Assembly: GCA_902775135.1 (NCBI GenBank)
Contig: CACYKY010000002.1
Span: forward strand, 62,001 to 126,000
Length of the DNA stretch: 64,000 nucleotides
Source: an uncultured Bacteroidota bacterium
GTDB taxonomy: Bacteria > Bacteroidota > Bacteroidia > Bacteroidales > P3
Reading direction: 5' to 3'
Shown: in pieces, positions 49,449-58,270 of the stretch
How the letters are laid out: every line of letters starts with the position of its first letter
Position numbering within the stretch: position 1 is the first letter of the stretch
Notes under the pieces: generated by a model
Told to the model about the DNA's origin: nothing
Database searches by the model: none
What the model saw: the letters and a program-made list of their open reading frames with translations, nothing else
Translations under genes and position numbers: made by a program

Positions 49449-51767
49449 TCATTTCTTCTTTTTCTTCTTGCCGGCGTTGTCGATGATGGCCATAGCCTCG
49501 TCGATGGATAGCTTGAGGGGGTCGACGCCTTTGGACAGGCGGAAGTTCTCGCCCTTGTAGGTCAGGTAGGGACCGAAGCGGCCGATGTTACTCATCACGG
49601 CCTCGCCGTCCTTTTGGCCGATTTCGTGAGGGTAGATCTTCTTCAGCTCTTCCTTCTGCTCTTCGGCCTCGCGCTTGGTCTTGATGATTTCGACGCAGCG
49701 CTCCAGTTCGACGTCGTAGGGGTCGTCGTTCTTGCCCAGGGAGTAGAACTTGCTGTTGTGGCGCACGTAGGGACCGAACTTGCCGATGCTCACGGTCACC
49801 TCTTTGCCCTCGAACTCACCCAGCGTGCGGGGCAGAGCGAAGAGGCCGAGGGCCTCTTCGAGGGTGATGGTCTCGATGCTCTGGCCCCGCTTCATGCTGG
49901 CGAACAGGGGCTTCTCGTCGGTGTTGGTCTCGCCGATTTGCACTAGGGTGCCGTAGCGGCCGATTTTGGCATAGACGTTCTTGCCGCTCTTGGGGTCCAC
50001 GCCCAGCAGGCGGCTGCCTGTGGTACGCTGGCTGGTCTGCTGAGTTTGGCGGATATTCTTGTGGAACGGCACATAGAAGCGGTCGATGACCTTGCGCCAT
50101 TCCTTCTTGCCGGCGGCAATCTCATCGAAGTCTTTCTCCACCGTGGCGGTGAAGTTGTAGTCCATGATATTTTCGAAGTGCTCCATGAGGAAGTCGTTCA
50201 CCACGCATCCGATGTCGGTGGGGAACAGTTTGCCCTTCTCGGCGAAGCCCTTTTCCATTTTTTCGGTGCGTTTCACCTGGTTGCCTTTGAGCGACAGCAC
50301 CACGCAGTTGCGCTCCTCGCCCTCGCGGTCCTCTTTCATGATGTACTCGCGTTTGAGGATGGTGCTGATGGTGGGGGCGTAGGTGGAAGGACGGCCGATG
50401 CCGAGGTCCTCGAGTTTTTTGACGAGGCTGGCCTCGGTGTAGCGCGGGGGGTGCTGGGTGTAGTGCTCTTCGGCGTCGCAGCTTTCCAGGGTGAGCAGCG
50501 TCCCTTCGGGCAGGCGGGGCAGCATGCGCTCGCCGCCGGTGGGCTCCTCGTCGTCGGTGCTTTCCATGTAGACCTTGAGGAAGCCGTCGAACTTCACCTG
50601 TTCGCCGCTGCACTGGAAGTGCAGGTCGCTGTTAAAGCTGATTTCCATCTCGGTCTTCTCGATGTCGGCGTCGGCCATCTGGCTGGCCACGGTGCGTTTC
50701 CAGATGAGCTCGTAGAGGCGTCGCTGGGCGCTTTCGGCGTTGATGCTCTGAGCCGTCATGTCGGTGGGGCGGATGGCCTCGTGAGCCTCCTGGGCCCCCT
50801 TGGTCTTGGTCTGGTAGCGGCGGGTTTTGACGTATTCGGCGCCGTACTGGTTTTCGATCTCCTTCTTGGCCATGCTCAGCGCCAGTTCGCTGAGGTTGAC
50901 GCTATCGGTACGCATGTAGGTGATGAAACCGCTTTCGTAGAGCTGCTGGGCCACCTGCATGGTGCGAGCCACGCTGAAGCCCAGTTTGCGGCTAGCCTCC
51001 TGTTGGAGGGTGCTGGTGGTGAAGGGAGGTGCCGGAGTGCGGTGAGCGGGTTTGGTCTCGATCTTGCTGACCTTGAAGTTGGCGCCCACGAGGCTCTCGA
51101 GGAAGAGGCGCGCTTCGGCCTCAGTCTCGAAGTGGCGGCTCAGCTCGGCGCCGAGGGACTTGGTGCCGTCGACGGGGCGGAACTGAGCCAGCACGCGGAA
51201 GTAGGCTTTGCTCTTGAAGGCCTTGATCTCGTTCTCGCGCTCCACGATGAGGCGGACCGCCACGCTCTGGACGCGACCGGCGCTGAGGGCGGGTTTGATC
51301 TTGCTCCAGAGGATGGGGCTTATCTCGTAACCCACCAGACGGTCGAGCACGCGACGGGCCTGCTGAGCGTCGACGAGGTTCATGTCGATGCCGCGGGGGT
51401 TCTCGATGGCGTGGAGGATGGCCGTCTTGGTGATTTCGTTGAAGACGATACGCTGTGTTGTTTGGGGGTTGAGCTTGAGGGTCTCCTGCAGATGCCAAGC
51501 GATGGCCTCTCCCTCGCGGTCCTCATCGGATGCGAGCCACACCTTGTCGGCGCTCTTTACAGCTTTTTGCAGCTCGCTCACCAGGCTCCGCTTGTCGTCG
51601 CTCACCTGGTACTGGGGCTCGTACTGATTCTCCACGTCGATGCTCATCTCCTTCTTCGCCAGGTCGCGGATGTGACCGTAGCTCGACTTCACGGTGTAAT
51701 CCTTGCCGAGAAACTTCTCGATGGTCTTCGCCTTTGCAGGCGACTCAACAATGACTAGATTTTTCAT
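49449..51767 (-). CDS. topA: DNA topoisomerase I
   Basis: Relaxes negative supercoils. 772 residues from the ATG at 51767 (MKNLVIVESPAKAKTIEKFL): TOPRIM with SDEDREGE (80-87), active-site Tyr in GFITYMRTDS (about 283), and C-terminal GRFGPYL/GRYGTLVQ-type repeats in place of the Cys4 zinc fingers of E. coli TopA. The C-terminus is a poly-lysine run. In-frame residues up to 51875 lie upstream of any promoter sense and are rejected. Bases 51768-51967 separate it from divergent nadE; TATATTTA near 51811-51818 (minus strand) is a possible -7 box. Confidence 0.96.
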   Translation of the reverse strand: MKNLVIVESPAKAKTIEKFLGKDYTVKSSYGHIRDLAKKEMSIDVENQYEPQYQVSDDKRSLVSELQKAVKSADKVWLASDEDREGEAIAWHLQETLKLNPQTTQRIVFNEITKTAILHAIENPRGIDMNLVDAQQARRVLDRLVGYEISPILWSKIKPALSAGRVQSVAVRLIVERENEIKAFKSKAYFRVLAQFRPVDGTKSLGAELSRHFETEAEARLFLESLVGANFKVSKIETKPAHRTPAPPFTTSTLQQEASRKLGFSVARTMQVAQQLYESGFITYMRTDSVNLSELALSMAKKEIENQYGAEYVKTRRYQTKTKGAQEAHEAIRPTDMTAQSINAESAQRRLYELIWKRTVASQMADADIEKTEMEISFNSDLHFQCSGEQVKFDGFLKVYMESTDDEEPTGGERMLPRLPEGTLLTLESCDAEEHYTQHPPRYTEASLVKKLEDLGIGRPSTYAPTISTILKREYIMKEDREGEERNCVVLSLKGNQVKRTEKMEKGFAEKGKLFPTDIGCVVNDFLMEHFENIMDYNFTATVEKDFDEIAAGKKEWRKVIDRFYVPFHKNIRQTQQTSQRTTGSRLLGVDPKSGKNVYAKIGRYGTLVQIGETNTDEKPLFASMKRGQSIETITLEEALGLFALPRTLGEFEGKEVTVSIGKFGPYVRHNSKFYSLGKNDDPYDVELERCVEIIKTKREAEEQKEELKKIYPHEIGQKDGEAVMSNIGRFGPYLTYKGENFRLSKGVDPLKLSIDEAMAIIDNAGKKKKKK

Positions 51768-51967
51768 AATTATATGTTTTATTTTTATTCTTTCGGTGGC
51801 ATGAAAATCGAGAGAAAAACGTAAATATATATAATTTATTGTACGCGCACAGAAAAAAATCTTTTCACCAATCACTAATCACCAGATTGTTGATATCTTT
51901 TTCGGGAAGGATATAATAAAAAAAGGAGGTTGGCGTTAAAAAGATTGTTACAATAAATAAAGAAGAG

Positions 51968-53524
51968 ATGAATATACATGTTGTTCAGCACGATGTGCGT
52001 ACGAACCGACCCGAGGAGAACCTCGAGTGGATACTTGCCGAGTTGGACTCGCCGCAGTCGCGCGAAGCCCTGCTTACCGTTTTTCCCGCCTGTACCCTTT
52101 GTGGTGCGCCCCTTTTTGCCTCTGCCGGCTACACCGACCTGCAGAAGCGCGCCCAGGCGGCGCTGCAGGAGTTGGTGGCCCGCTCGGAGCACAGAGCATT
52201 CCTTGTGGGTTTGCCGTTGCAGATTCAGGACAAGGGACTGTGCAACGCCATTGTCTTCGTGCAGAATTGTGCCATCCGTGCCATTGTGACCAAGAAATAC
52301 CTGGCGCCCGACGAGCAGCGCTGCTTTGTGAGGGGTGAGGGGGTCCAGGTGGTGCAGTTCCACGACCAGAAGATAGCCATAGGCTTCTACGAGGACCTGA
52401 AGGAGCTGACACGCGGCCATGTGGAGCAGCCCGACCTGGTGGTGTGCTGCGGATGCAATGTGTTCGACTATCAGAAACCCTATCGCACGCGCTACCGCAT
52501 GAGCAAGATTGTGGAGACACTCAATGCCGGCCTGGTCTACGTGAACCGCACCGGCGGCGAAGGACCGTTCCTCTATGCCGGCGGAAGTCTGGCCATGAAT
52601 GCCGCTGGCGGCGTGCTGTGCCAGCTGCCCTACTTCGAAGACGCCTGTGTCACTGTCGACATGCAGCAGATAGAGGAGATAGAGGACGAGAAACCCGAGG
52701 CTGTGGAGCTGGTGTACAAGGGCTTGGTGTGCGGACTGAGGGACTATTTCCGCAAGAATGGCATCCAGCGTGCCGTGCTGGGATTGAGCGGGGGAGTGGA
52801 TTCGGCCCTGGTGGCCACCTTGGCCGCCGATGCCATAGGTGCCGAGAATGTCCATGGGCTGCTCATGCCGAGCCAGTACAGCACCGACCACTCGGTGAAG
52901 GATGCCGAGGACTTGGCGCACAACCTGGGCATGAGCTACGACTTGGTGCCCATACGGCCTATGTTCGACCAGTTCCGCGAGAGTCTGAAGCCTGTCTTCG
53001 GCGACCGTGCCGAAGATGTCACCGAGGAAAACCTCCAGGCGCGCATCCGCGGCACCCTGCTAATGGCCTACGCCAACAAGTTCGGCGCAATGGCCCTCAA
53101 CACCACCAACCGTTCCGAGGCTGCCATGGGCTACGGTACCCTCTACGGCGACTCCTGCGGCGGTTTGGCCGTCATCGGCGACCTTTATAAGACGGAAGTC
53201 TACCAGCTGTGCGAATACATCAATCGTGACCAGATACGCATTCCTCAGAACACCATCACCAAGGCCCCCAGTGCCGAGTTGCGACCGGGACAGAAGGACA
53301 GCGACTCGTTGCCCGACTACGACACGCTGGATGCTGTGCTGAACCTCTACCTTGACGAGTCGCTCTGCGAGGACGAGATAGTGGACGAAGGCTACGACCG
53401 TGAGTTGGTGCACAATGTTATCCGCAAGGTGGCGCAGAACGAATGGAAGCGCCTCCAGTTTGCTCCGCAGCTGAAGGTCAGTCCGCTGAGCTTCGGTCTC
53501 GACCGCCGTTGGCCGATCAGTTGA
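51968..53524 (+). CDS. nadE: NAD+ synthetase with a probably inactive glutaminase domain
   Basis: Last step of NAD synthesis: amidation of nicotinate adenine dinucleotide. 518 residues: a nitrilase-like N-terminal domain (1-250) and an ATP-pyrophosphatase synthetase domain with LGLSGGVDSALVATLA (about 270-285), NTTNRSEAAMGYGT, GDLYKTEVY and PSAELRPGQKDSDSLPDYDTLD, all intact. In the nitrilase domain the Glu-Lys-Cys triad seems lost: FPE reads FPA (Ala41), ICED reads FYED (Tyr141), with only the Lys (KKYLAP, near 109-110) kept. It probably uses free ammonia, or glutamine from another source. The start is the ATG at 51968. Confidence 0.93.
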   Translation: MNIHVVQHDVRTNRPEENLEWILAELDSPQSREALLTVFPACTLCGAPLFASAGYTDLQKRAQAALQELVARSEHRAFLVGLPLQIQDKGLCNAIVFVQNCAIRAIVTKKYLAPDEQRCFVRGEGVQVVQFHDQKIAIGFYEDLKELTRGHVEQPDLVVCCGCNVFDYQKPYRTRYRMSKIVETLNAGLVYVNRTGGEGPFLYAGGSLAMNAAGGVLCQLPYFEDACVTVDMQQIEEIEDEKPEAVELVYKGLVCGLRDYFRKNGIQRAVLGLSGGVDSALVATLAADAIGAENVHGLLMPSQYSTDHSVKDAEDLAHNLGMSYDLVPIRPMFDQFRESLKPVFGDRAEDVTEENLQARIRGTLLMAYANKFGAMALNTTNRSEAAMGYGTLYGDSCGGLAVIGDLYKTEVYQLCEYINRDQIRIPQNTITKAPSAELRPGQKDSDSLPDYDTLDAVLNLYLDESLCEDEIVDEGYDRELVHNVIRKVAQNEWKRLQFAPQLKVSPLSFGLDRRWPIS

Positions 53525-53557
53525 CAATTTACATAATTTGCCGACAGAGAATGGATT

Positions 53558-55714
53558 ATGCCGATGAATGAGCAGATAGAGCTGGCGCGGAGATATGTCG
53601 AGCTGACGGGAGTGAGTGTGTTCCTGACCGGCAAGGCCGGAACGGGAAAGACGACGTTTCTGCGCGAATTGGTGGAGCATTGCACGAAACGGAATGTGGT
53701 GCTTGCGCCGACGGGCGTGGCGGCGGTCAATGCCGGCGGGTCGACGATTCATTCTTTTTTCCAGCTGCCCTTCGAGCCCTACCTGCCTGATGTCAAGGAG
53801 TTGGTTACCGAATACCAGATGCCCAATGCGCACAAGAGCCTCAGCAAGAACAAGCTGAACATCATCCGAACGCTGGAGCTGCTCATTATCGACGAGATTT
53901 CGATGGTGCGAGCCGACCTGCTGGATGCTGTGGACATGATGCTCCGTCGCCATCGGCGCAGCTCCAAGCCTTTCGGCGGTGTGCAGCTGCTGATGATTGG
54001 CGACGTGCACCAGTTGCCGCCGGTGGTGACGGAGCGCGAGAGAGCCTACATGGAACGTGTCTATCCATCCCCTTTCTTTTTCCACAGCAAAGCCCTGCAG
54101 AGGCTTGATTATGTCACCATCGAACTGACGCATGTGTACCGTCAGCAGGATGCCTCCTTTGTCGACCTGCTGAACCATGTTCGCGACAACAAACTTGACG
54201 CAGGGACACTGGCCTCGCTGAACAGTAGGGTTGGAGTCCCCTCGGCCTCGCGGACTTCGCTCCCCACACCCATCACCCTCACCACCCACAACCGTCAGGC
54301 CGATGCCATCAACCGTCGCCACATGGATGCCCTGAAGGGCGAAAAGCGAGTGTACAAAGCATTGGTACGCGGTAACTTCCCCGACACGTCAGCGCCCATC
54401 GACACTCAGTTGGAAGTGCGCGAAGGCGAGCGTGTGATGTTTGTCAAGAACGACAGCTCGGGACGCCACCGCTACTACAACGGCAAGTTGGCCACGGTCC
54501 TCGGATTTGTCACCGACGACGAGGGGCGCGAGCTGGTGGAGGTGGCCGACGACGACGGCACGCTGCTCCAGGTGGGCCTCGAGACCTGGGAAAACCTCAA
54601 ATACACGCTCGACGACAAGAGTGGGCAGATTACCCAGGAGGTGGATGGAACCTTCAGTCAGTATCCCTTGCGGCCGGCATGGGCGGTGACCATCCATAAG
54701 GCGCAGGGGCTCACTTTCGACCGAGTGGCCATTGATGCTGCCGATGCTTTTGCCTTCGGGCAGGTGTACGTGGCCTTGAGCCGCTGTCGCACGCTGGAAG
54801 GATTGACGCTGACGACGCCGTTGTCGTCGGGAGTGGCTTTCGGCGATGCGGCGGTGTCGCAGTTTGTCGCAGATGTCGAGGAAAGGAGAGAGGCGGTTGT
54901 CGAGAGTATTGGCCAGCGGGAGAAAGAATACCGACTGGAGAAGCTGATGGAACTCTTCGGCATGGATGATGTGATGCACGACATGGAGCGCCTCGCGGAA
55001 CGCTATGCCAAGCTACGCAACATCTTCCCCGACAAGGTGGAGAGGATGCATGAGGTGGAGGGCGCTTTGTCGAAGTTGCAGGGTGTGAGCGAGCGGTTTA
55101 GGATGCAGCTGATGCGGCTCTGCGAGCAGGAACAGAATCAAAGGGCACAGCAGGGCGCCGAGTACTACCGCACGCAGTTGTCGGCGGCACGCAGCGCTGT
55201 GGCGGTGCTGACAGAGGTGGAGATTGACAACAAGGAGACTGCCAAAGCCGTCAAAGAAGCCTCGGAACAGCTGCTGGAACGCCTTAAGGTGAAGCTAGCC
55301 TGCATGGAGGCTGTCGGCAGGGAGGGCTACAGTGTTGTGGCGGTGCAACGTGCCAGGACAGAGGTGTTGCTGGAAAAAGAAGGACGGAAAACGGGACGTG
55401 GAGAGCGGAGGGTGAAGAACGGAGAACGGCGAGAGAAGGTCGGCGAACGTCGTGAGATGGAAGAAGAACGGACGGCAGAGGATGGGTTGGTGACACTTCT
55501 GACGCGGTGGCGTCGCTCGAAGGCGGCAGAGATGGACAAGCCTGCTTTTATCGTCCTCACCCAGAAAGCCTTGATGGGGATAGCCACCCTGATGCCGCGC
55601 ACCGAAAAGGAACTCCTCACTGTGCCCGGTATCGGTAAGGTCAAGGCTGGGATGTATGGTAAGGAGATTCTCGACATTGTGGCCAACTACCGCGAGTACA
55701 ATGGGTTGAAATAG
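53558..55714 (+). CDS. Pif1-like superfamily 1 helicase with C-terminal HRDC domain
   Basis: 718 residues. Walker A FLTGKAGTGKTTFLREL (about 22-38), APTGVAAVNAGGSTIHSFF (motif Ia), LLIIDEISMV (II), IGDVHQLPPV (III), and C-terminal SF1 motifs VTIHKAQGLTFDRVAID and YVALSRCRTLEGL. The last 70 residues (KPAFIVLTQKALMGIATLMP...VPGIGKVKAGMYG) form an HRDC domain. Between them is a long coiled-coil/charged region with a degenerate Arg/Glu-rich repeat at about 600-640 (GERRVKNGERREKVGERRE). A 5'-3' DNA helicase for repair or recombination is likely. Confidence 0.9.
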   Translation: MPMNEQIELARRYVELTGVSVFLTGKAGTGKTTFLRELVEHCTKRNVVLAPTGVAAVNAGGSTIHSFFQLPFEPYLPDVKELVTEYQMPNAHKSLSKNKLNIIRTLELLIIDEISMVRADLLDAVDMMLRRHRRSSKPFGGVQLLMIGDVHQLPPVVTERERAYMERVYPSPFFFHSKALQRLDYVTIELTHVYRQQDASFVDLLNHVRDNKLDAGTLASLNSRVGVPSASRTSLPTPITLTTHNRQADAINRRHMDALKGEKRVYKALVRGNFPDTSAPIDTQLEVREGERVMFVKNDSSGRHRYYNGKLATVLGFVTDDEGRELVEVADDDGTLLQVGLETWENLKYTLDDKSGQITQEVDGTFSQYPLRPAWAVTIHKAQGLTFDRVAIDAADAFAFGQVYVALSRCRTLEGLTLTTPLSSGVAFGDAAVSQFVADVEERREAVVESIGQREKEYRLEKLMELFGMDDVMHDMERLAERYAKLRNIFPDKVERMHEVEGALSKLQGVSERFRMQLMRLCEQEQNQRAQQGAEYYRTQLSAARSAVAVLTEVEIDNKETAKAVKEASEQLLERLKVKLACMEAVGREGYSVVAVQRARTEVLLEKEGRKTGRGERRVKNGERREKVGERREMEEERTAEDGLVTLLTRWRRSKAAEMDKPAFIVLTQKALMGIATLMPRTEKELLTVPGIGKVKAGMYGKEILDIVANYREYNGLK

Positions 55715-55843
55715 AGGACTGCGATGTCGGTACCCGCAGGCTGATAGTGGAATGATTACTGACTTATAAAACTTTTTTCTCTTCGGGGGCAATAATATTG
55801 TCCTGCGTGCGTTGTTTATATTATTTAAATGTAAAATATCGAT

Positions 55844-57376
55844 ATGAAGAGAATAATTGCAATCATGCTGGCCACGCTGGCGATGGTTTTTGCCGGAGCG
55901 CAGGCACAGGGGGCGCTGCGGGCGGTTTTCAGCTACAGCACTTTCTATTCGGCCGCCAGTGGGCAGCCCTATGTGGAGACATATCTCTCGTTCGATGCAT
56001 GGACGATGCACTTTGTGGAGCAGGCGGGGGGGACCTATCGTGCTACTGCCGAGGTGGTGATTGTCGCACGGCAGGGCGATTCCATTTGTTTCGTCAAGAA
56101 GTACGACCTCAACAGTCCCACTGTGGGTACGTTGGAGGAGTTGGACTTCAGCTTTCTCGACATGCAACGTTTCTCGCTGAAGAATGGTGTGTATGACCTT
56201 GAGTTGACGCTGCGCGACAAAAACACCGACGACCCCGCTGCCACTGTCAGTGAGAAGCTGGTGCTCAACTACGACAATATTCATCCCACGCTGTCATCTA
56301 TCCAGTTGATGTCGTCGGCCACGCCGACGACGACAGAGAACATCTTCTCCCGTGGCGGTTACGACATGGAACCCTACGTCAGCGACTTTGTGCCGGAGCA
56401 GGTGGATCGTCTGAACTTCTACTACGAGATATACAATATCAACCAGGAGTTGGGCAAGAAGCCCTTCCTGGTGGTGGCCTACGTGGAGCAGCAGGAGACC
56501 GGCAACCGTTTTGAGGCGCAGCGCAGTATGGCACGCAAATACAGCTCGGCCTATGTCCCCGTGTATGGCAGTCTTGATATTACGGAACTACCCTCGGGCA
56601 ACTACAACCTCGTTGTCGAGCTTCGGAATAGCGACAATCAGTTGTTGCTTTACAAGAAACTGCCTTTCTTCCGTTCGAATCCCGGAGTGATGGGGGAGAA
56701 GCTGAGCGACTTTGCCGGCACCTTTGTCGGAGCTTATAACGACGAGGACCAGCTCAATGTCTACCTCGACGCCCTCTATCCCATTGCATCGGAATTTGAG
56801 AAGAAGGTTTCCCGCGATCTCATCAAACGTCCGGGTTTGGAGGAGAAGCAGGCATTCCTCTACCGATTCTGGCAGGAGCGCTACCCGATGAATCCCGAGG
56901 TGGAATGGCTTAAATACAAAGAGCGCATCGACTATGTGCAGGCGACCTTCACCTATATGCGAACCCCCGGTATCCATACGGATCGTGGGCGCGTGTATCT
57001 GCAGTATGGCCCGCCGGACTATGTGCGCGACGAGAAGAATTTTGTCTCGGTAAGAAGACTGGAGAAAACCCATTCGGGGACTCCCGTGCAGATGCGCCAG
57101 ACGGGCGAGGATGCAAGCAATCAGTTTGAAACCGAGTCGCAGGGCCACGTCTATTACCTGCCCTACCAGATATGGCGCTACAACAAGTTGCCGATGGACG
57201 ACAATACGCGTGTTTTCCTCTTCTGGGACGAGCATCGCAGCGGGAGCTACCGTTTGTTGAACAGCAATGCTCGTGGAGAGGTGCAGGATCCCGGTTGGGA
57301 ACGTCGCCTCTGCCGCAACCAACTTGGCGACAACGTAGTGGGCGAAGTGGGCGAACAGTTCCAGCGCGGATACTAG
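55844..57376 (+). CDS. GWxTD-domain protein
   Basis: 510 residues: signal peptide MKRIIAIMLATLAMVFAGAQAQG, several beta-sandwich segments, and a GWxTD domain at about 345-450 (FLYRFWQERYPMNPEVEWLKYKERIDYVQ, HTDRGRVYLQYGPPD). The family is widespread in Bacteroidota; no molecular role has been settled to my knowledge. The preceding 55715-55843 gap contains no strong promoter; TAATATTG near 55791 is a partial -7 match. The stop is followed at once by a heptamer repeat. Confidence 0.88.
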   Translation: MKRIIAIMLATLAMVFAGAQAQGALRAVFSYSTFYSAASGQPYVETYLSFDAWTMHFVEQAGGTYRATAEVVIVARQGDSICFVKKYDLNSPTVGTLEELDFSFLDMQRFSLKNGVYDLELTLRDKNTDDPAATVSEKLVLNYDNIHPTLSSIQLMSSATPTTTENIFSRGGYDMEPYVSDFVPEQVDRLNFYYEIYNINQELGKKPFLVVAYVEQQETGNRFEAQRSMARKYSSAYVPVYGSLDITELPSGNYNLVVELRNSDNQLLLYKKLPFFRSNPGVMGEKLSDFAGTFVGAYNDEDQLNVYLDALYPIASEFEKKVSRDLIKRPGLEEKQAFLYRFWQERYPMNPEVEWLKYKERIDYVQATFTYMRTPGIHTDRGRVYLQYGPPDYVRDEKNFVSVRRLEKTHSGTPVQMRQTGEDASNQFETESQGHVYYLPYQIWRYNKLPMDDNTRVFLFWDEHRSGSYRLLNSNARGEVQDPGWERRLCRNQLGDNVVGEVGEQFQRGY

Positions 57377-57377
57377 G

Positions 57378-57405
57378 GAGTTAAGAGTTAGGAGTTAAGA
57401 GTTGT
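57378..57405. repeat. GAGTTAA heptamer repeat between the GWxTD and acyltransferase genes
   Basis: Four 7-bp units (GAGTTAA, GAGTTAG, GAGTTAA, GAGTTGT) start 2 bp after the GWxTD stop. The last contains the TTG used as start of the next gene. Confidence 0.88.
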
Positions 57406-58256
57406 TTTTGATATCGGATATACTTTATCTGCTTGCCTACAAGCTTTTTGGCTACCGCACCAAGGTGGTGAGGAGCAACCTTGCTGCTTCCTTTCCAGAG
57501 AAGGATGAAGAGGAACGGCGAAGGATAGAGCGTCGATACTACCGCCACCTTTGCGACCTCCTCGTTGAGGGTGTCTACAATCTTTTTGCCTCACCGTGCA
57601 GCATTATGAAGCGCTACCATGTGACGAACCGCGAACTTGTCAACCGCTACTACGAGCAAGGACGTTCGGTAGTGCTCATGTCGGCCCATTACAACAATTG
57701 GGAGTATATGGTAACATCGCTCAACATGCAGCTGTTCCATCACGGCATAGGTATCGGCAAAGCCCTAAGCAACCGGTGGCTTGAACCGTGGGTGTTCCGT
57801 CGTCGCACCCGTTTCGGTACCGAAGTGGTGTATGCCGACACGGTGCGCCAGGTGGTGGACTTCTACGACAAGCATCGTGTACCTTGTGCCTTGATGATGC
57901 TCAGCGACCAGTGCCCCTCCGATGTCCACAAGAGCTACTGGACCACATTCTTCCATCAGGAGACCCCGTTTCTCTATGGTGCAGAGAATTTTGCCCGGCG
58001 CTATAATTACCCCGTAATCTATTACCGTGTCGACAAGGTGCGCCGCGGACGCTATACTGTTACCTTCCATCTCCTCTGCGACGACCCGCAGTCGGTACCA
58101 CAATATACCATCGAGGAACGCTATATCAGGCTCCTGGAGTCCGATATAGCAGCCAAGCCTGAATATTGGCTATGGAGCCACCGCCGATGGAAACGTCAGC
58201 GTCCCGACACGATGCCCTTGCACCCGGCAACCACACTCTCCAATAACCCTGCATAG
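57402..58256 (+). CDS. LpxL/HtrB-family acyltransferase lacking its N-terminal anchor
   Basis: 284 residues of the late lipid A acyltransferase type: SDILYLLAYKLFGYRTKVVRSNL, catalytic HX4E in MSAHYNNWEYM, GKALSNRWLEPWVF, MMLSDQCPS, and PEYWLWSHRRWKRQRP near the C-terminus. The normal protein starts about 20-25 residues earlier with a hydrophobic anchor. Here a TAA at 57396-57398, inside the heptamer repeat, blocks extension, and only TTG codons (57402, 57408) can start translation. It is therefore either truncated or poorly expressed. It probably acylates lipid A or another envelope lipid. Confidence 0.82.
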   Translation: MFLISDILYLLAYKLFGYRTKVVRSNLAASFPEKDEEERRRIERRYYRHLCDLLVEGVYNLFASPCSIMKRYHVTNRELVNRYYEQGRSVVLMSAHYNNWEYMVTSLNMQLFHHGIGIGKALSNRWLEPWVFRRRTRFGTEVVYADTVRQVVDFYDKHRVPCALMMLSDQCPSDVHKSYWTTFFHQETPFLYGAENFARRYNYPVIYYRVDKVRRGRYTVTFHLLCDDPQSVPQYTIEERYIRLLESDIAAKPEYWLWSHRRWKRQRPDTMPLHPATTLSNNPA

Positions 58257-58270
58257 AAACTGGAAATACA

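Noticed and set aside
50046..51758. 570-codon open frame on the plus strand
   Set aside because: Antisense shadow of topA, with no recognisable domain and biased Leu/Val/Asp content.
54225..54290. Third member of the recG/GNAT repeat family inside the Pif1-like helicase
   Set aside because: A GACTTCGCTCCCC stretch resembles the recG unit, but it is a single short match in a variable linker and could be chance.
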